From: Castellaniella sp. UBA6218
GTDB lineage: Bacteria > Pseudomonadota > Gammaproteobacteria > Burkholderiales > Burkholderiaceae_B
Direction of reading: 5' to 3'
Assembly (NCBI GenBank): GCA_002421865.1
Contig: DISE01000138.1
Span: forward strand, 1-43,463
Length of the DNA stretch: 43,463 bases
This document shows, one piece after another, positions 22,702 to 30,036 of this stretch (position 1 is the stretch's first letter; every line of letters begins with the position of its first letter). Below the pieces are notes generated by a model. The model did not search any database, was not told the origin of the DNA, and saw nothing but the letters and a program-made list of their open reading frames with translations. The position numbers and the translations under genes are program-made.

Positions 22702-24027
22702 ATGACCCATGTCTTCCATCGCAATCCCCAGCATACGCTGAACCGCGCCGTGCGCGCCCAGGGGATATCCCTGTTCGATCAGGACGGCCGCCAGTATCTG
22801 GACGCCTCGGGCGGCGCGGCCGTGTCCTGTCTGGGGCACGGGCACCCGGACGTGATCGCCGCCATCAAGGCGCAGCTCGACCAGGTAGCCTATGCCCATT
22901 CGTCCTTCTTCACGACCCAGGCCTGCGAGGACCTGGCCGACTGCCTGGCCGGCGCGGCTCCGGGCGATCTGGACCACGTGTACTTTGTCTCCGGCGGGTC
23001 CGAGGCGATCGAGGCGGCGCTGAAACTCGCCCGCCAGTATTTCGTCGAGCGCGGGGAAACGGAACGCAGCCAGTTCATCGCCCGCCGCCAGAGCTATCAC
23101 GGCAACACGCTGGGCGCGCTGGCCATCGGCGGCAACGCCTGGCGGCGCCAGCCCTTCCTGCCGCTGCTGGCGCCGGCGCATCACGTCTCGCCCTGCTACG
23201 CCTATCGCGACCAGCGGTCCGACGAGACCGAGGAACAGTACGCCGCCCGTCTGGCGGACGAACTGGAGCAAAAGATCCTGGAAATCGGCCCGGACCGGGT
23301 GGCGGCCTTCGTGGCGGAAACCGTGGTCGGCGCCACGGCAGGGGCGCTGCCACCGGTGCGCACCTATCTGCGCCGCATCCGCGAGGTCTGCGACCGGCAT
23401 GGCGTGCTGCTGATCCTGGACGAGGTCATGTCCGGCATGGGCCGCACGGGCCACCTGTATGCCTGCGCCGAGGACGGCGTCGCCCCTGACATCCTGGCGA
23501 TCGCCAAAGGGCTGGGGGCGGGCTACCAGCCCATCGGCGCCATGCTGGCCAGTCGCCGCATCTATGACACCCTCGTCAACGGCAGCGGCTTCTTCCAGCA
23601 CGGCCACACCTACATGGGCCACGCCACGGCCTGCGCCGCCGCGCTGGCCGTGCAGCGCGTGATCGTGCGAGACAATCTGCTGGCCAATGTCCTGGCGCGC
23701 GGCGAGCAACTGCGGGCGAGACTGCGCGAGGTCTTCGCCGACCATCCCAATGTGGGCGACGTGCGTGGCCGCGGCCTGTTCGTCGGCGTGGAATTCGTGC
23801 GCGACCGGGCCGACAAGTCGGTCCTGGACCCGGCCCTGAAGACGCACGCGCGCCTGAAACGCCAGGCCATGGAAAATGGCCTGATGGTGTATCCCATGGG
23901 CGGTACCGTCGACGGTGTGCACGGCGACCACGTGCTGCTGGCGCCGCCCTTCATCTGTTCGGCGGCGGACATCGACGAGATGACCGCACGGCTGGACCGT
24001 ACTGTGCGCCAGATCCTGCCTGTCTGA
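22702..24027 (+). CDS. Class III PLP-dependent aminotransferase
   Basis: A 441-residue fold-type I aminotransferase related to omega-amino-acid:pyruvate transaminases. Seen: VSGGSEAIEAALKLARQY (cofactor phosphate site), LILDEVMSGMGRTG with Asp240, and the PLP-binding Lys269 in AIAKGLGAG. It removes an amino group from an amine or omega-amino acid to pyruvate or 2-oxoglutarate; the substrate is not readable. An in-frame TTG lies 15 bases earlier, but the ATG is preferred. Divergent from the RpiR gene and upstream of the CMD-family gene. Confidence 0.92.
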   Translation: MTHVFHRNPQHTLNRAVRAQGISLFDQDGRQYLDASGGAAVSCLGHGHPDVIAAIKAQLDQVAYAHSSFFTTQACEDLADCLAGAAPGDLDHVYFVSGGSEAIEAALKLARQYFVERGETERSQFIARRQSYHGNTLGALAIGGNAWRRQPFLPLLAPAHHVSPCYAYRDQRSDETEEQYAARLADELEQKILEIGPDRVAAFVAETVVGATAGALPPVRTYLRRIREVCDRHGVLLILDEVMSGMGRTGHLYACAEDGVAPDILAIAKGLGAGYQPIGAMLASRRIYDTLVNGSGFFQHGHTYMGHATACAAALAVQRVIVRDNLLANVLARGEQLRARLREVFADHPNVGDVRGRGLFVGVEFVRDRADKSVLDPALKTHARLKRQAMENGLMVYPMGGTVDGVHGDHVLLAPPFICSAADIDEMTARLDRTVRQILPV

Positions 24028-24051
24028 TCGACCGGCCCTTTCTTTTCATTC

Positions 24052-24069
24052 CCCGGCCTTCGGGCCGGG
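24052..24069 (+). terminator. Tetraloop hairpin after the aminotransferase gene
   Basis: A perfect 7-bp stem CCCGGCC / GGCCGGG closed by a TTCG tetraloop, a very stable RNA hairpin. There is no T-tract after it, and the next gene starts 19 bp later, so it probably stabilises or attenuates a shared message. Confidence 0.5.
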
Positions 24070-24087
24070 ATCGTTACGGAGACTTCC

Positions 24088-24615
24088 ATGGCCAGAATCG
24101 ACTACGCCGACCTGAGCCGGGGCGAGGCGGCGGCGCTTGCCGACCGGATCGTCGCCGAGCGCGGCAGCGTGCTGCACCTGTACCAGATGCTGCTGCACAG
24201 CCCGCCGGCGGCCGAAGGCTGGCTGACCTATCTGACCGCCATTCGTCACCGCTGCGGTCTGGACGGCGCGATCCGCGAACTGGTCATCATGCGCATCGCG
24301 CACTTGAACCGCGCGCCCTACGAGGCCGATCAGCACGCGCCCATCGCCCTGCGCGAAGGGTTGCGGCAGGACCAGCTCGATGTGCTGGCCCTGGACGCGA
24401 TTCCGGATGATCGGTTCGATGCGCGTGAACGGGCCGTGCTGGCCTACGCGGACGCGATGACGCGGTCCGTGCAGGTGCCCGACGCCGTGTTTCAGGCCGT
24501 GCGACCGTATTTCCAGGACCGGGAACTGGTCGAACTGACGGCCACCATCGCGGCCTACAACATGGTGTCGCGCTTTCTGGAAGCGCTGCAGGTGCATTCG
24601 GACGATCAGCGCTGA
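24088..24615 (+). CDS. Carboxymuconolactone-decarboxylase/AhpD-like family protein
   Basis: A 175-residue all-helical protein. The family core is visible: LDGAIRELVIMRIAHLNRA followed by YEADQHAPIALREG. The CxxC pair of AhpD-type disulfide reductases is absent, so it is closer to the decarboxylase-like branch of unknown activity. Located in the RpiR-regulated run after the aminotransferase. Its last four codons and stop lie in a perfect palindrome shared with the convergent adenosyltransferase gene. Confidence 0.85.
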   Translation: MARIDYADLSRGEAAALADRIVAERGSVLHLYQMLLHSPPAAEGWLTYLTAIRHRCGLDGAIRELVIMRIAHLNRAPYEADQHAPIALREGLRQDQLDVLALDAIPDDRFDARERAVLAYADAMTRSVQVPDAVFQAVRPYFQDRELVELTATIAAYNMVSRFLEALQVHSDDQR

Positions 24616-24620
24616 TCGTC
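24601..24620. repeat. Perfect 20-bp palindrome shared by two convergent gene ends
   Basis: GACGATCAGCGCTGATCGTC is its own reverse complement. The plus-strand gene ends at 24615 and the minus-strand gene at 24606, both inside it. Read in either direction in frame it encodes Asp-Asp-Gln-Arg-stop, so both proteins end in DDQR. Confidence 0.95.
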
Positions 24621-25157
24621 GCGTTCCCATAAGATGTCCCGCATTCCCGCCGCACGATTCAGGAAGCGGGCCAGCACGAAGCACAGGTCCGACAGGCGGT
24701 TCAGGTAGCGGAGCACGGGGGGATTCACCGTTTCCTGGCGCGAAAGCGCCACCACTGACCGTTCCGCCCGGCGGGCGATGGTGCGGACCATGTGGGCGTG
24801 GGCGGCGGCCGGACAGCCGCCGGGCAGGATGAATTCCCGCAGCGGGCCCAGATCGGCGTTGTAGTGCGCCAGCGCTTCGTCCAGGCGCAGCACATGCTCG
24901 TCCCGCATCGCCGTCCAGCCCGGGATGCAGAGTTCTCCGCCCAGGTCGAACAGATCGTGCTGGATGCGATCCAGCAGCGCATCGACCTCGGCCGGCGGGG
25001 CCGCCGAGCGCCACAGCCCGATGGCGCTGTTCAGTTCGTCCACGTCGCCCAGCGCGGCAATGCGTGGAGCGTCCTTGGGCACGCGGGTCTTGTCGCCCAG
25101 ACCGGTGGTGCCGTCATCGCCGGTGCGGGTGGATACGATGGAGACGCGGATCGACAT
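24606..25157 (-). CDS. Cob(I)alamin adenosyltransferase, PduO type
   Basis: Adenosylates cob(I)alamin (or cobyrinate) with ATP to give coenzyme B12. A 183-residue helical-bundle enzyme. Seen: TRTGDDGTTGLGD near residue 10 (ATP site), DVDELNSAIG, and the late RYLNRLSDLCFVLARF with the catalytic Arg/Asp pair. No other cobalamin gene is in the window, so it may serve a salvage route or a B12-dependent enzyme elsewhere. It converges on and overlaps the CMD-family gene by 10 bp. Confidence 0.93.
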   Translation of the reverse strand: MSIRVSIVSTRTGDDGTTGLGDKTRVPKDAPRIAALGDVDELNSAIGLWRSAAPPAEVDALLDRIQHDLFDLGGELCIPGWTAMRDEHVLRLDEALAHYNADLGPLREFILPGGCPAAAHAHMVRTIARRAERSVVALSRQETVNPPVLRYLNRLSDLCFVLARFLNRAAGMRDILWERDDQR

Positions 25158-25190
25158 GGAGGGCTCCCGGGGTGGATGAGGAAAGGGCGG

Positions 25191-25751
25191 TCAGTCCTGC
25201 GCGGCCAGGTTGCGCAGGGCCTCGCCCGTGACGCGCACGACCCGCCATTCGTCCAGGATTTCGGCGCCGTGGTGCTTGTAGAACTCGATGGCGTTCTCGT
25301 TCCAGTCCAGCACCACCCATTCGAATCGGCCGCAGCCCAGTTCCAGGGCCAGCGCCGCCAGGTGCCTGAGCACCCAGCCGCCCAGCCCGCGCCCCCGGTG
25401 GCCGGGGGTGATGTACACGTCCTCCAGGTACAGGCCGCGCCGGTCCAGGAAGCTGGAATAGTTGTGGAACCACATGATGTAGGCGATGGCCGTGGCCGGG
25501 TCTTCCGTGGTCGTGATGACCAGGCAGCGTGCGGCCGGTTCCGGGCCGAAGAAGCTGCGCCTCAGGCTGTCGTGCGTGGCTTGGAAGATGTCGGTCAGTT
25601 TCTCGAATTCCGCCATTTCGCGCATCAGGGCGTGGATGGCCGGAATGTCGGATTCGGCGGCGGGCCGCAGGTCGTAGCCGGGGACGGGAGCGGGGGCAGG
25701 CAAGGGATTTTCTCGGTTTCGCGGTATGCTGGAGACGCCCCGGCGGCGCAT
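25191..25751 (-). CDS. GNAT-family N-acetyltransferase
   Basis: A 186-residue GNAT protein close in pattern to diamine/spermidine acetyltransferases: acetyl-CoA loop YITPGHRGRGLG (R/Q-x-x-G-x-G/A form) and the C-terminal VLDWNENAIEFYKHHGAE. The first 25 residues look non-conserved and the ATG lies in the loop of a strong hairpin with no ribosome site, so translation may begin later, for instance at the TTG near residue 18. Divergent from the CusF-like gene by 29 bp. Confidence 0.85.
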   Translation of the reverse strand: MRRRGVSSIPRNRENPLPAPAPVPGYDLRPAAESDIPAIHALMREMAEFEKLTDIFQATHDSLRRSFFGPEPAARCLVITTTEDPATAIAYIMWFHNYSSFLDRRGLYLEDVYITPGHRGRGLGGWVLRHLAALALELGCGRFEWVVLDWNENAIEFYKHHGAEILDEWRVVRVTGEALRNLAAQD

Positions 25752-25759
25752 CGCCGGGG
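25738..25759. promoter_or_regulatory. Hairpin in the GNAT/CusF divergent region
   Basis: A perfect 8-bp stem CCCCGGCG / CGCCGGGG with a 6-base loop that contains the annotated GNAT ATG (25751-25749). In GNAT mRNA it would bury that start codon; it also lies 22 bp before the CusF-like gene. Confidence 0.45.
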
Positions 25760-25780
25760 GAACAGACAGGAGTGTAGCCC

Positions 25781-26077
25781 ATGCGTTTTCGAGCCTTGCG
25801 GTCGGGCGTTCTGGCCGCCGCCCTGGCGGTGCCGGGGGTCGTGTCGGCGGCGGAACCCGTCCAGGCGCAGGCCAGCGGCGAGGTCGTGCGGGTGAACTCC
25901 GCCGCCGGCAAGATCGCCATCCGACACGGCGCCATCGACAAGCTGGACCTGCCCGCCATGACCCTGGTATACCACGTCGATCCTGCGCTGCTGGCGGGGA
26001 TCTCGGTGGGCGACCGGGTCGAATTCACCGCCGAGCGCGTCGGTGGACAGTACCGGATCGTCGAACTGAGGAAATAG
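25781..26077 (+). CDS. CusF-like periplasmic copper-binding protein
   Basis: A 98-residue exported protein: signal peptide about 1-23, then a small beta barrel of the CusF type. The core IRHGAIDKLDLPAMTLVYHV keeps the His and the first Met of the CusF Cu(I)/Ag(I) site, but Leu stands where CusF has its capping Trp and where it has the second Met. Metal binding is therefore likely weaker or different. No Cus efflux genes are nearby. A ribosome site (CAGGAG) lies 11 bases before the ATG. Confidence 0.82.
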   Translation: MRFRALRSGVLAAALAVPGVVSAAEPVQAQASGEVVRVNSAAGKIAIRHGAIDKLDLPAMTLVYHVDPALLAGISVGDRVEFTAERVGGQYRIVELRK

Positions 26078-26100
26078 CCGCCGAGCGGGGAGTTCCCCGG

Positions 26101-27516
26101 CTATGCAGGCTTCAGGGCGTGGGCGGCGGCCCGCCAGCTGATCGTTGCCGATTTCGTCAGTCCGCCGACGTAGCCCGAGTGGACGCCGCCCTCGAACCCA
26201 CCGGTGCAGCATCCTGCAGCGTACAGGCCGGGGATTGGGGCGCCGTCGGCGCGCAAGACGCGGCCGTGGCCGTCGATCGAAATGCCGCCCATCGTGAAGG
26301 TGATCCCTGGCATCAGCCGGACTGCGTGGTACGGCGCATGCAGGATCGGGCGCGCACCGCCTCCCGTGCGGGGAGGCGACAGCGCCGACGCCGTCCCCTG
26401 GGACAAGGCGGCGTTGTAGGCTTTCACGGTGTGCGCCAGGCCCGCCGCGTCGATGCCGAGTCGGGTGGCCAGATCCTGCAGTGAGCCGGCCGACTCGACC
26501 GTGCCACCCGACAGAGGCAGGTATGGATTGGCCGGCAAGATGAATTCAGTCGCCGGTCCTTCCCAGATGGCGCGATCGAACACCACGACGGTGCCCTGTG
26601 GATCCGCCAGGCGCGCCAGCGCGTTCGTCATGTACACGCCGCCCAGCCCTTCGTCCATCATGCGCCGGCCGGCGCGGTCGACGACGATGCCAGCGCCGGC
26701 CAGCAGGTCCATGATGGGGTAGGGCCAGAGCCGATCGTCGTGCCGCGCGTCCTGGCACAGCAGGTGGCCGTAGATGTTCTCCATGCCCGCCAGTGCCGCG
26801 CCGGCTTCTTCTGCCAGACGGATGGCGTCGCCCCGGCTCACGCCCGCGCCCCGCTGCTTGATCCGTTCTGGGGCTGGGCTGACGTACTGGCGCAGCATGT
26901 CGAGGTTGGCCTGGAACCCGCCGTCGGCCAGCATGACCAGATCGGCCTCGATGGTGGCCCGTCGGCCGCCCCGTTCATATTCCAGGCCGGTGCAACGGCC
27001 CTCTGCGGTCAGCAGCCGGACCACACGCGCCCCGCGCAGCAGGCTGCCCCCTCGGGCCTCCAGGTTCCGGCGCAGCGTACGCAGCAGCATGTCGCCGCCC
27101 CGGCCCTGCCAGTGCAGGCCCGGCTGCATCAGGCTGGGTGGCGCCAGGAAGTGCTGACGCCAGGCGTCGGGGCCTGTCTTCATCAGTCGGATTCCTTGGG
27201 TCTGCAGCCAGCGCACGGCGTGTCGGGCGTCGGCGGCGATTGCGCCGGTGAGCGCTTCGGAGGCGAAACCGGCTGTCGATGTTTTGATCGCCGCCGCCAG
27301 CACCTCGGCCGGTTCGTCGATATCGTGGAAGCACAGGTGGAACGCGCCGCCGGTGTAGCGGGTGTTGCAGCGGTACAGCTCGTCGTCCCCCTGTTCGAGC
27401 ACGGTGACCTTGCCGCCCAGTTCGGCCGCGCGCGCGGCGAACACCATGCCGGCGATGCCGCCGCCCATGACGGCGATGTGGGGCGGCGCGTGCCTGACCG
27501 GATAGGAAGCCTTCAT
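26101..27516 (-). CDS. FAD-dependent oxidoreductase (fumarate reductase / ketosteroid dehydrogenase-like flavoprotein)
   Basis: A 471-residue flavoprotein. N-terminal Rossmann loop IAVMGGGIAGMVFAARAAE with the acidic Glu at the end of strand 2 (VTVLEQG). Conserved FAD_binding_2 parts: VMLADGGFQAN, RGDAIRLAEEAGA and, at the C-terminus, GLYAAGCCTGGFEGGVHSGY. The family includes fumarate reductases, tricarballylate dehydrogenases and 3-ketosteroid dehydrogenases; which one cannot be decided. No signal peptide. Last gene of the importer operon, overlapping the small membrane-protein gene by 4 bp. Confidence 0.88.
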   Translation of the reverse strand: MKASYPVRHAPPHIAVMGGGIAGMVFAARAAELGGKVTVLEQGDDELYRCNTRYTGGAFHLCFHDIDEPAEVLAAAIKTSTAGFASEALTGAIAADARHAVRWLQTQGIRLMKTGPDAWRQHFLAPPSLMQPGLHWQGRGGDMLLRTLRRNLEARGGSLLRGARVVRLLTAEGRCTGLEYERGGRRATIEADLVMLADGGFQANLDMLRQYVSPAPERIKQRGAGVSRGDAIRLAEEAGAALAGMENIYGHLLCQDARHDDRLWPYPIMDLLAGAGIVVDRAGRRMMDEGLGGVYMTNALARLADPQGTVVVFDRAIWEGPATEFILPANPYLPLSGGTVESAGSLQDLATRLGIDAAGLAHTVKAYNAALSQGTASALSPPRTGGGARPILHAPYHAVRLMPGITFTMGGISIDGHGRVLRADGAPIPGLYAAGCCTGGFEGGVHSGYVGGLTKSATISWRAAAHALKPA

Positions 27517-27758
27517 TTAGGTAAAAGCATATCAGTGATCAGTTCAACCATCTCGACGAGCGCGCGGCCGACCACGAAGACAGCGACGGCAAGGACGATG
27601 GTCATGATGCCTGGCATTGCGACAGTCATCCGCAGTGTCATGACGAGTCCGGCGATCAGCAGCAGAACGGCGATCGCCAGGACCAGATGCCGTCCGTGAA
27701 GCGCGATGAAGCGCAGCATCGGATACTGGGGAATATTCAGGGGCAATGGCGTTTCCAT
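27513..27758 (-). CDS. Small two-helix membrane protein
   Basis: An 81-residue protein with two hydrophobic segments (about 24-44 and 48-70) and a short N-terminal cytoplasmic stretch. No family recognised. It is real by context: its ATG follows the hydrolase TAA with no gap (TAAATG), and its stop overlaps the flavoprotein start (ATGA). It may anchor the flavoprotein to the membrane or the quinone pool; that is an inference from position. Confidence 0.75.
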   Translation of the reverse strand: METPLPLNIPQYPMLRFIALHGRHLVLAIAVLLLIAGLVMTLRMTVAMPGIMTIVLAVAVFVVGRALVEMVELITDMLLPK

Positions 27759-28592
27759 TTACGACTCCTCATTTTCGAGATGCCTAAGAAATGGCAAGAC
27801 CCGGTCCGCCATTGTGTCGGGCCGCTGAAGCGGTGGAAAATGGGCAGCATTCTGCACGGTTTCAAAACGGGCGCCTCCGATACGCGCGGCCAGCGCGGCG
27901 CCCGTTTCGGGCGGCCAGATGAAGTCGTGTTCGCCGGTCAGCACCAGCGTGGGCGCGGAGATGCGCGCAAAATCATCGTCGTCCAGGCGGAACTTGGCCA
28001 GTGCTTCGGAATGCAGGGCGTAGGAAATGGGTGCATTGCAGGTGAAACGCTCCCGGTACTGGCCCCAGGCTCCGGGGTCTTCCAGGCCGAACATGTTCTT
28101 GAATGCGTTGCGATAGCTGGTCTCCGCCACCACCCGCATGCCATCGGCGCGCACCTTGCCCGCCCGGTTCAGCAGGTAGCTGCTGCTTTTTTCGTCGATG
28201 GATGGCGTGCCGTCGCACAGGATCAGCGCCCATAACCGATCGCCATGTCGTGCGGCGACGTGTGCCGCCGTGACGGCCCCCATCGCCAGGCCCATCAGTG
28301 CGAAGCGGCCCCGGATGCCTGCGGCATCGGCGAAGCGGACCGCGTCCCGGGCCAGATCCCAGAGGGTGAAAGGATGCCCCGTGTGTTCGGAACGTCCAGC
28401 GCACCGTTGGTCAAATGCGTAGACGTCGTAGCGGTCGGAAAGCCGCTCTGCGAAGGGAATCCAGCTTTCCAGCGTGCCACCCAGTTCGTGGAGCAGCACC
28501 AGCTGCGGCGCAGCCGCCGGGCCGGCGAAACGCCGGAAATACAGGCACAGCGGTGGCTGTCCATCCGTTTCGGGAAGATCAATGTAAGGCAT
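27759..28592 (-). CDS. Alpha/beta hydrolase-fold protein lacking the nucleophile Ser
   Basis: A 277-residue protein of the MhpC/3-oxoadipate-enol-lactonase-like group. Oxyanion region LLHELGGTLESW, acid in GEHDFIWPP and His in NAAHFPP are present, but the elbow reads GLAMG: the Ser expected in GxSxG is Ala103 (codon GCG, one base from TCG). It may be inactive, act by a non-hydrolytic route, or use another residue. Starts 2 bp after livF and is coupled to the next gene, so it belongs to the importer operon. Confidence 0.85.
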   Translation of the reverse strand: MPYIDLPETDGQPPLCLYFRRFAGPAAAPQLVLLHELGGTLESWIPFAERLSDRYDVYAFDQRCAGRSEHTGHPFTLWDLARDAVRFADAAGIRGRFALMGLAMGAVTAAHVAARHGDRLWALILCDGTPSIDEKSSSYLLNRAGKVRADGMRVVAETSYRNAFKNMFGLEDPGAWGQYRERFTCNAPISYALHSEALAKFRLDDDDFARISAPTLVLTGEHDFIWPPETGAALAARIGGARFETVQNAAHFPPLQRPDTMADRVLPFLRHLENEES

Positions 28593-28594
28593 GG

Positions 28595-29329
28595 TCAGTG
28601 CACGTTCTCTTTGGAGCCGATGCCGAAATAGGCATTGACGACGTCGGGGTTGTTGGCGAGTTCTTCGGCGGTGCCCGACAATTCCACCGAGCCGTTTTCG
28701 ATGACGTAGGCGCGATCGACGAAGGTAAGCACCGAGCGCACGTTCTGCTCCACGATCAGGACTGTCACGCCCTGTTCACGAATGCCGATGATCGCCTGGA
28801 ACAGCTGCTTGACGATGGTAGGTGCGAGCCCCAGCGACGGCTCGTCCAGCAACAGCATGCGTGGTGCTGACATTAGGCCCCGGCCTATCGCCACCATCTG
28901 CTGTTCGCCTCCTGACAACGTGCCGCACAATTGGCCACCGCGCTCTTTCAGCTTGGGGAACAGTGCATATACTCTTTCAAGGTTTTCTTGCCGTTGCGCC
29001 CGTGCCCGTGGTGTGGATACGCCGACCATCAGAGTGTCGCGCACCGTCATTTCGGGAAACAGCTGACGGCCTTCCGGCACGCAGACCAGGCCCCGCTCTA
29101 CCATCTGGCTGGGGGAAAATCCCGTCGTCTTCTGGCTGTCGAAACGGACCAAGCCGCCGGCTGGCGCGATCAAACCCGAGAGCGCGCGCATGGTCGTGGT
29201 CTTGCCCGCGCCGTTGGAGCCCACCAGGGAGACGATTTCCCGTTCCTTGACGTGGAATTCCAGACCATGCAGCACCGAAAACAGGCCGTAGCCCGCGCGC
29301 AATCCAACGACTTCGAGCAAGCTAGACAT
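28595..29329 (-). CDS. livF: Branched-chain amino-acid-type ABC transporter ATP-binding protein LivF
   Basis: One of two ATPases of a Liv-type importer. It has 244 residues: Walker A GSNGAGKTT, signature LSGGEQQ, Walker B MLLLDEPS, switch His region replaced by VEQN as usual in LivF. Overlaps livG by 8 bp. In catabolic islands such importers often carry aromatic or carboxylic acids rather than amino acids, which fits this setting. Confidence 0.94.
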   Translation of the reverse strand: MSSLLEVVGLRAGYGLFSVLHGLEFHVKEREIVSLVGSNGAGKTTTMRALSGLIAPAGGLVRFDSQKTTGFSPSQMVERGLVCVPEGRQLFPEMTVRDTLMVGVSTPRARAQRQENLERVYALFPKLKERGGQLCGTLSGGEQQMVAIGRGLMSAPRMLLLDEPSLGLAPTIVKQLFQAIIGIREQGVTVLIVEQNVRSVLTFVDRAYVIENGSVELSGTAEELANNPDVVNAYFGIGSKENVH

Positions 29330-30035
29330 TGCCGACTCCCATATACGCCACCTGTACCGCTTCGGAGCGGATCACGTCCTCGGCCGTGCCTTCGGCGATC
29401 TTGCGTCCGGAATCCATGCACAGCACGTGCTGGCCCAGGCGCTGCACGATCGCCAGCGAGTGTTCGACCAGCAGCACGCCCACGCCGCGCTGATGGATCG
29501 TTTCGATCATGTCGGCCACCTGGTGCTGTTCGGGCAGGTTCAGGCCCGCCATGACCTCGTCGAGCAGCAGGTAGGTGGGCCGGGTCGCGAGCGCCTTAGC
29601 CACTTCCAGGCGCTTGAGGTCCGGCAGGGTCAGGTACGCAGCCAGGAAGTCGCGCTTCTTGTCCAGGCCAACCTCGGCGATGATGTGCATCGCCTGCTCG
29701 CGTGCTTCGTGATAGTGGCGCGTGCTCGCGTAGGCGCCCACCATGACGTTGTCCAGCACGGTCATGTCGCGGAAGGGCCGGACGATCTGGAAGGTGCGAG
29801 AGATGCCCGCCAGTGCAACCTGGTCGGCGCGCATGGAGGAAATGTCCAGGTCGTCGAACCGGACCCGTCCGGAAGTCGGTCGCAGGAAGCCGGACAGCAC
29901 GCTGAACAGCGTAGTCTTGCCAGCCCCGTTGGGCCCGATGATGCACAGGATGCTGTCCGTGCGGGTCTCGAACGAGATGTCGTCGACCGCGACCAGTCCA
30001 CCGAAACGGACGCTGACGTTTTCCACATTCAACAT
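29322..30035 (-). CDS. livG: Branched-chain amino-acid-type ABC transporter ATP-binding protein LivG
   Basis: Second ATPase of the importer, 237 residues. Walker A GPNGAGKTT, Walker B YLLLDEVMAGL, switch His in VEHS. The signature reads LTLPDLKRLEVAKAL instead of LSGGQ, a form common in LivG of catabolic clusters. The ATG at 30035, 2 bp after the livM stop, is preferred over a longer frame reaching into livM, since the homologous sequence begins MLNVENVSVRFGG. Confidence 0.94.
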   Translation of the reverse strand: MLNVENVSVRFGGLVAVDDISFETRTDSILCIIGPNGAGKTTLFSVLSGFLRPTSGRVRFDDLDISSMRADQVALAGISRTFQIVRPFRDMTVLDNVMVGAYASTRHYHEAREQAMHIIAEVGLDKKRDFLAAYLTLPDLKRLEVAKALATRPTYLLLDEVMAGLNLPEQHQVADMIETIHQRGVGVLLVEHSLAIVQRLGQHVLCMDSGRKIAEGTAEDVIRSEAVQVAYMGVGNV

Positions 30036-30036
30036 G

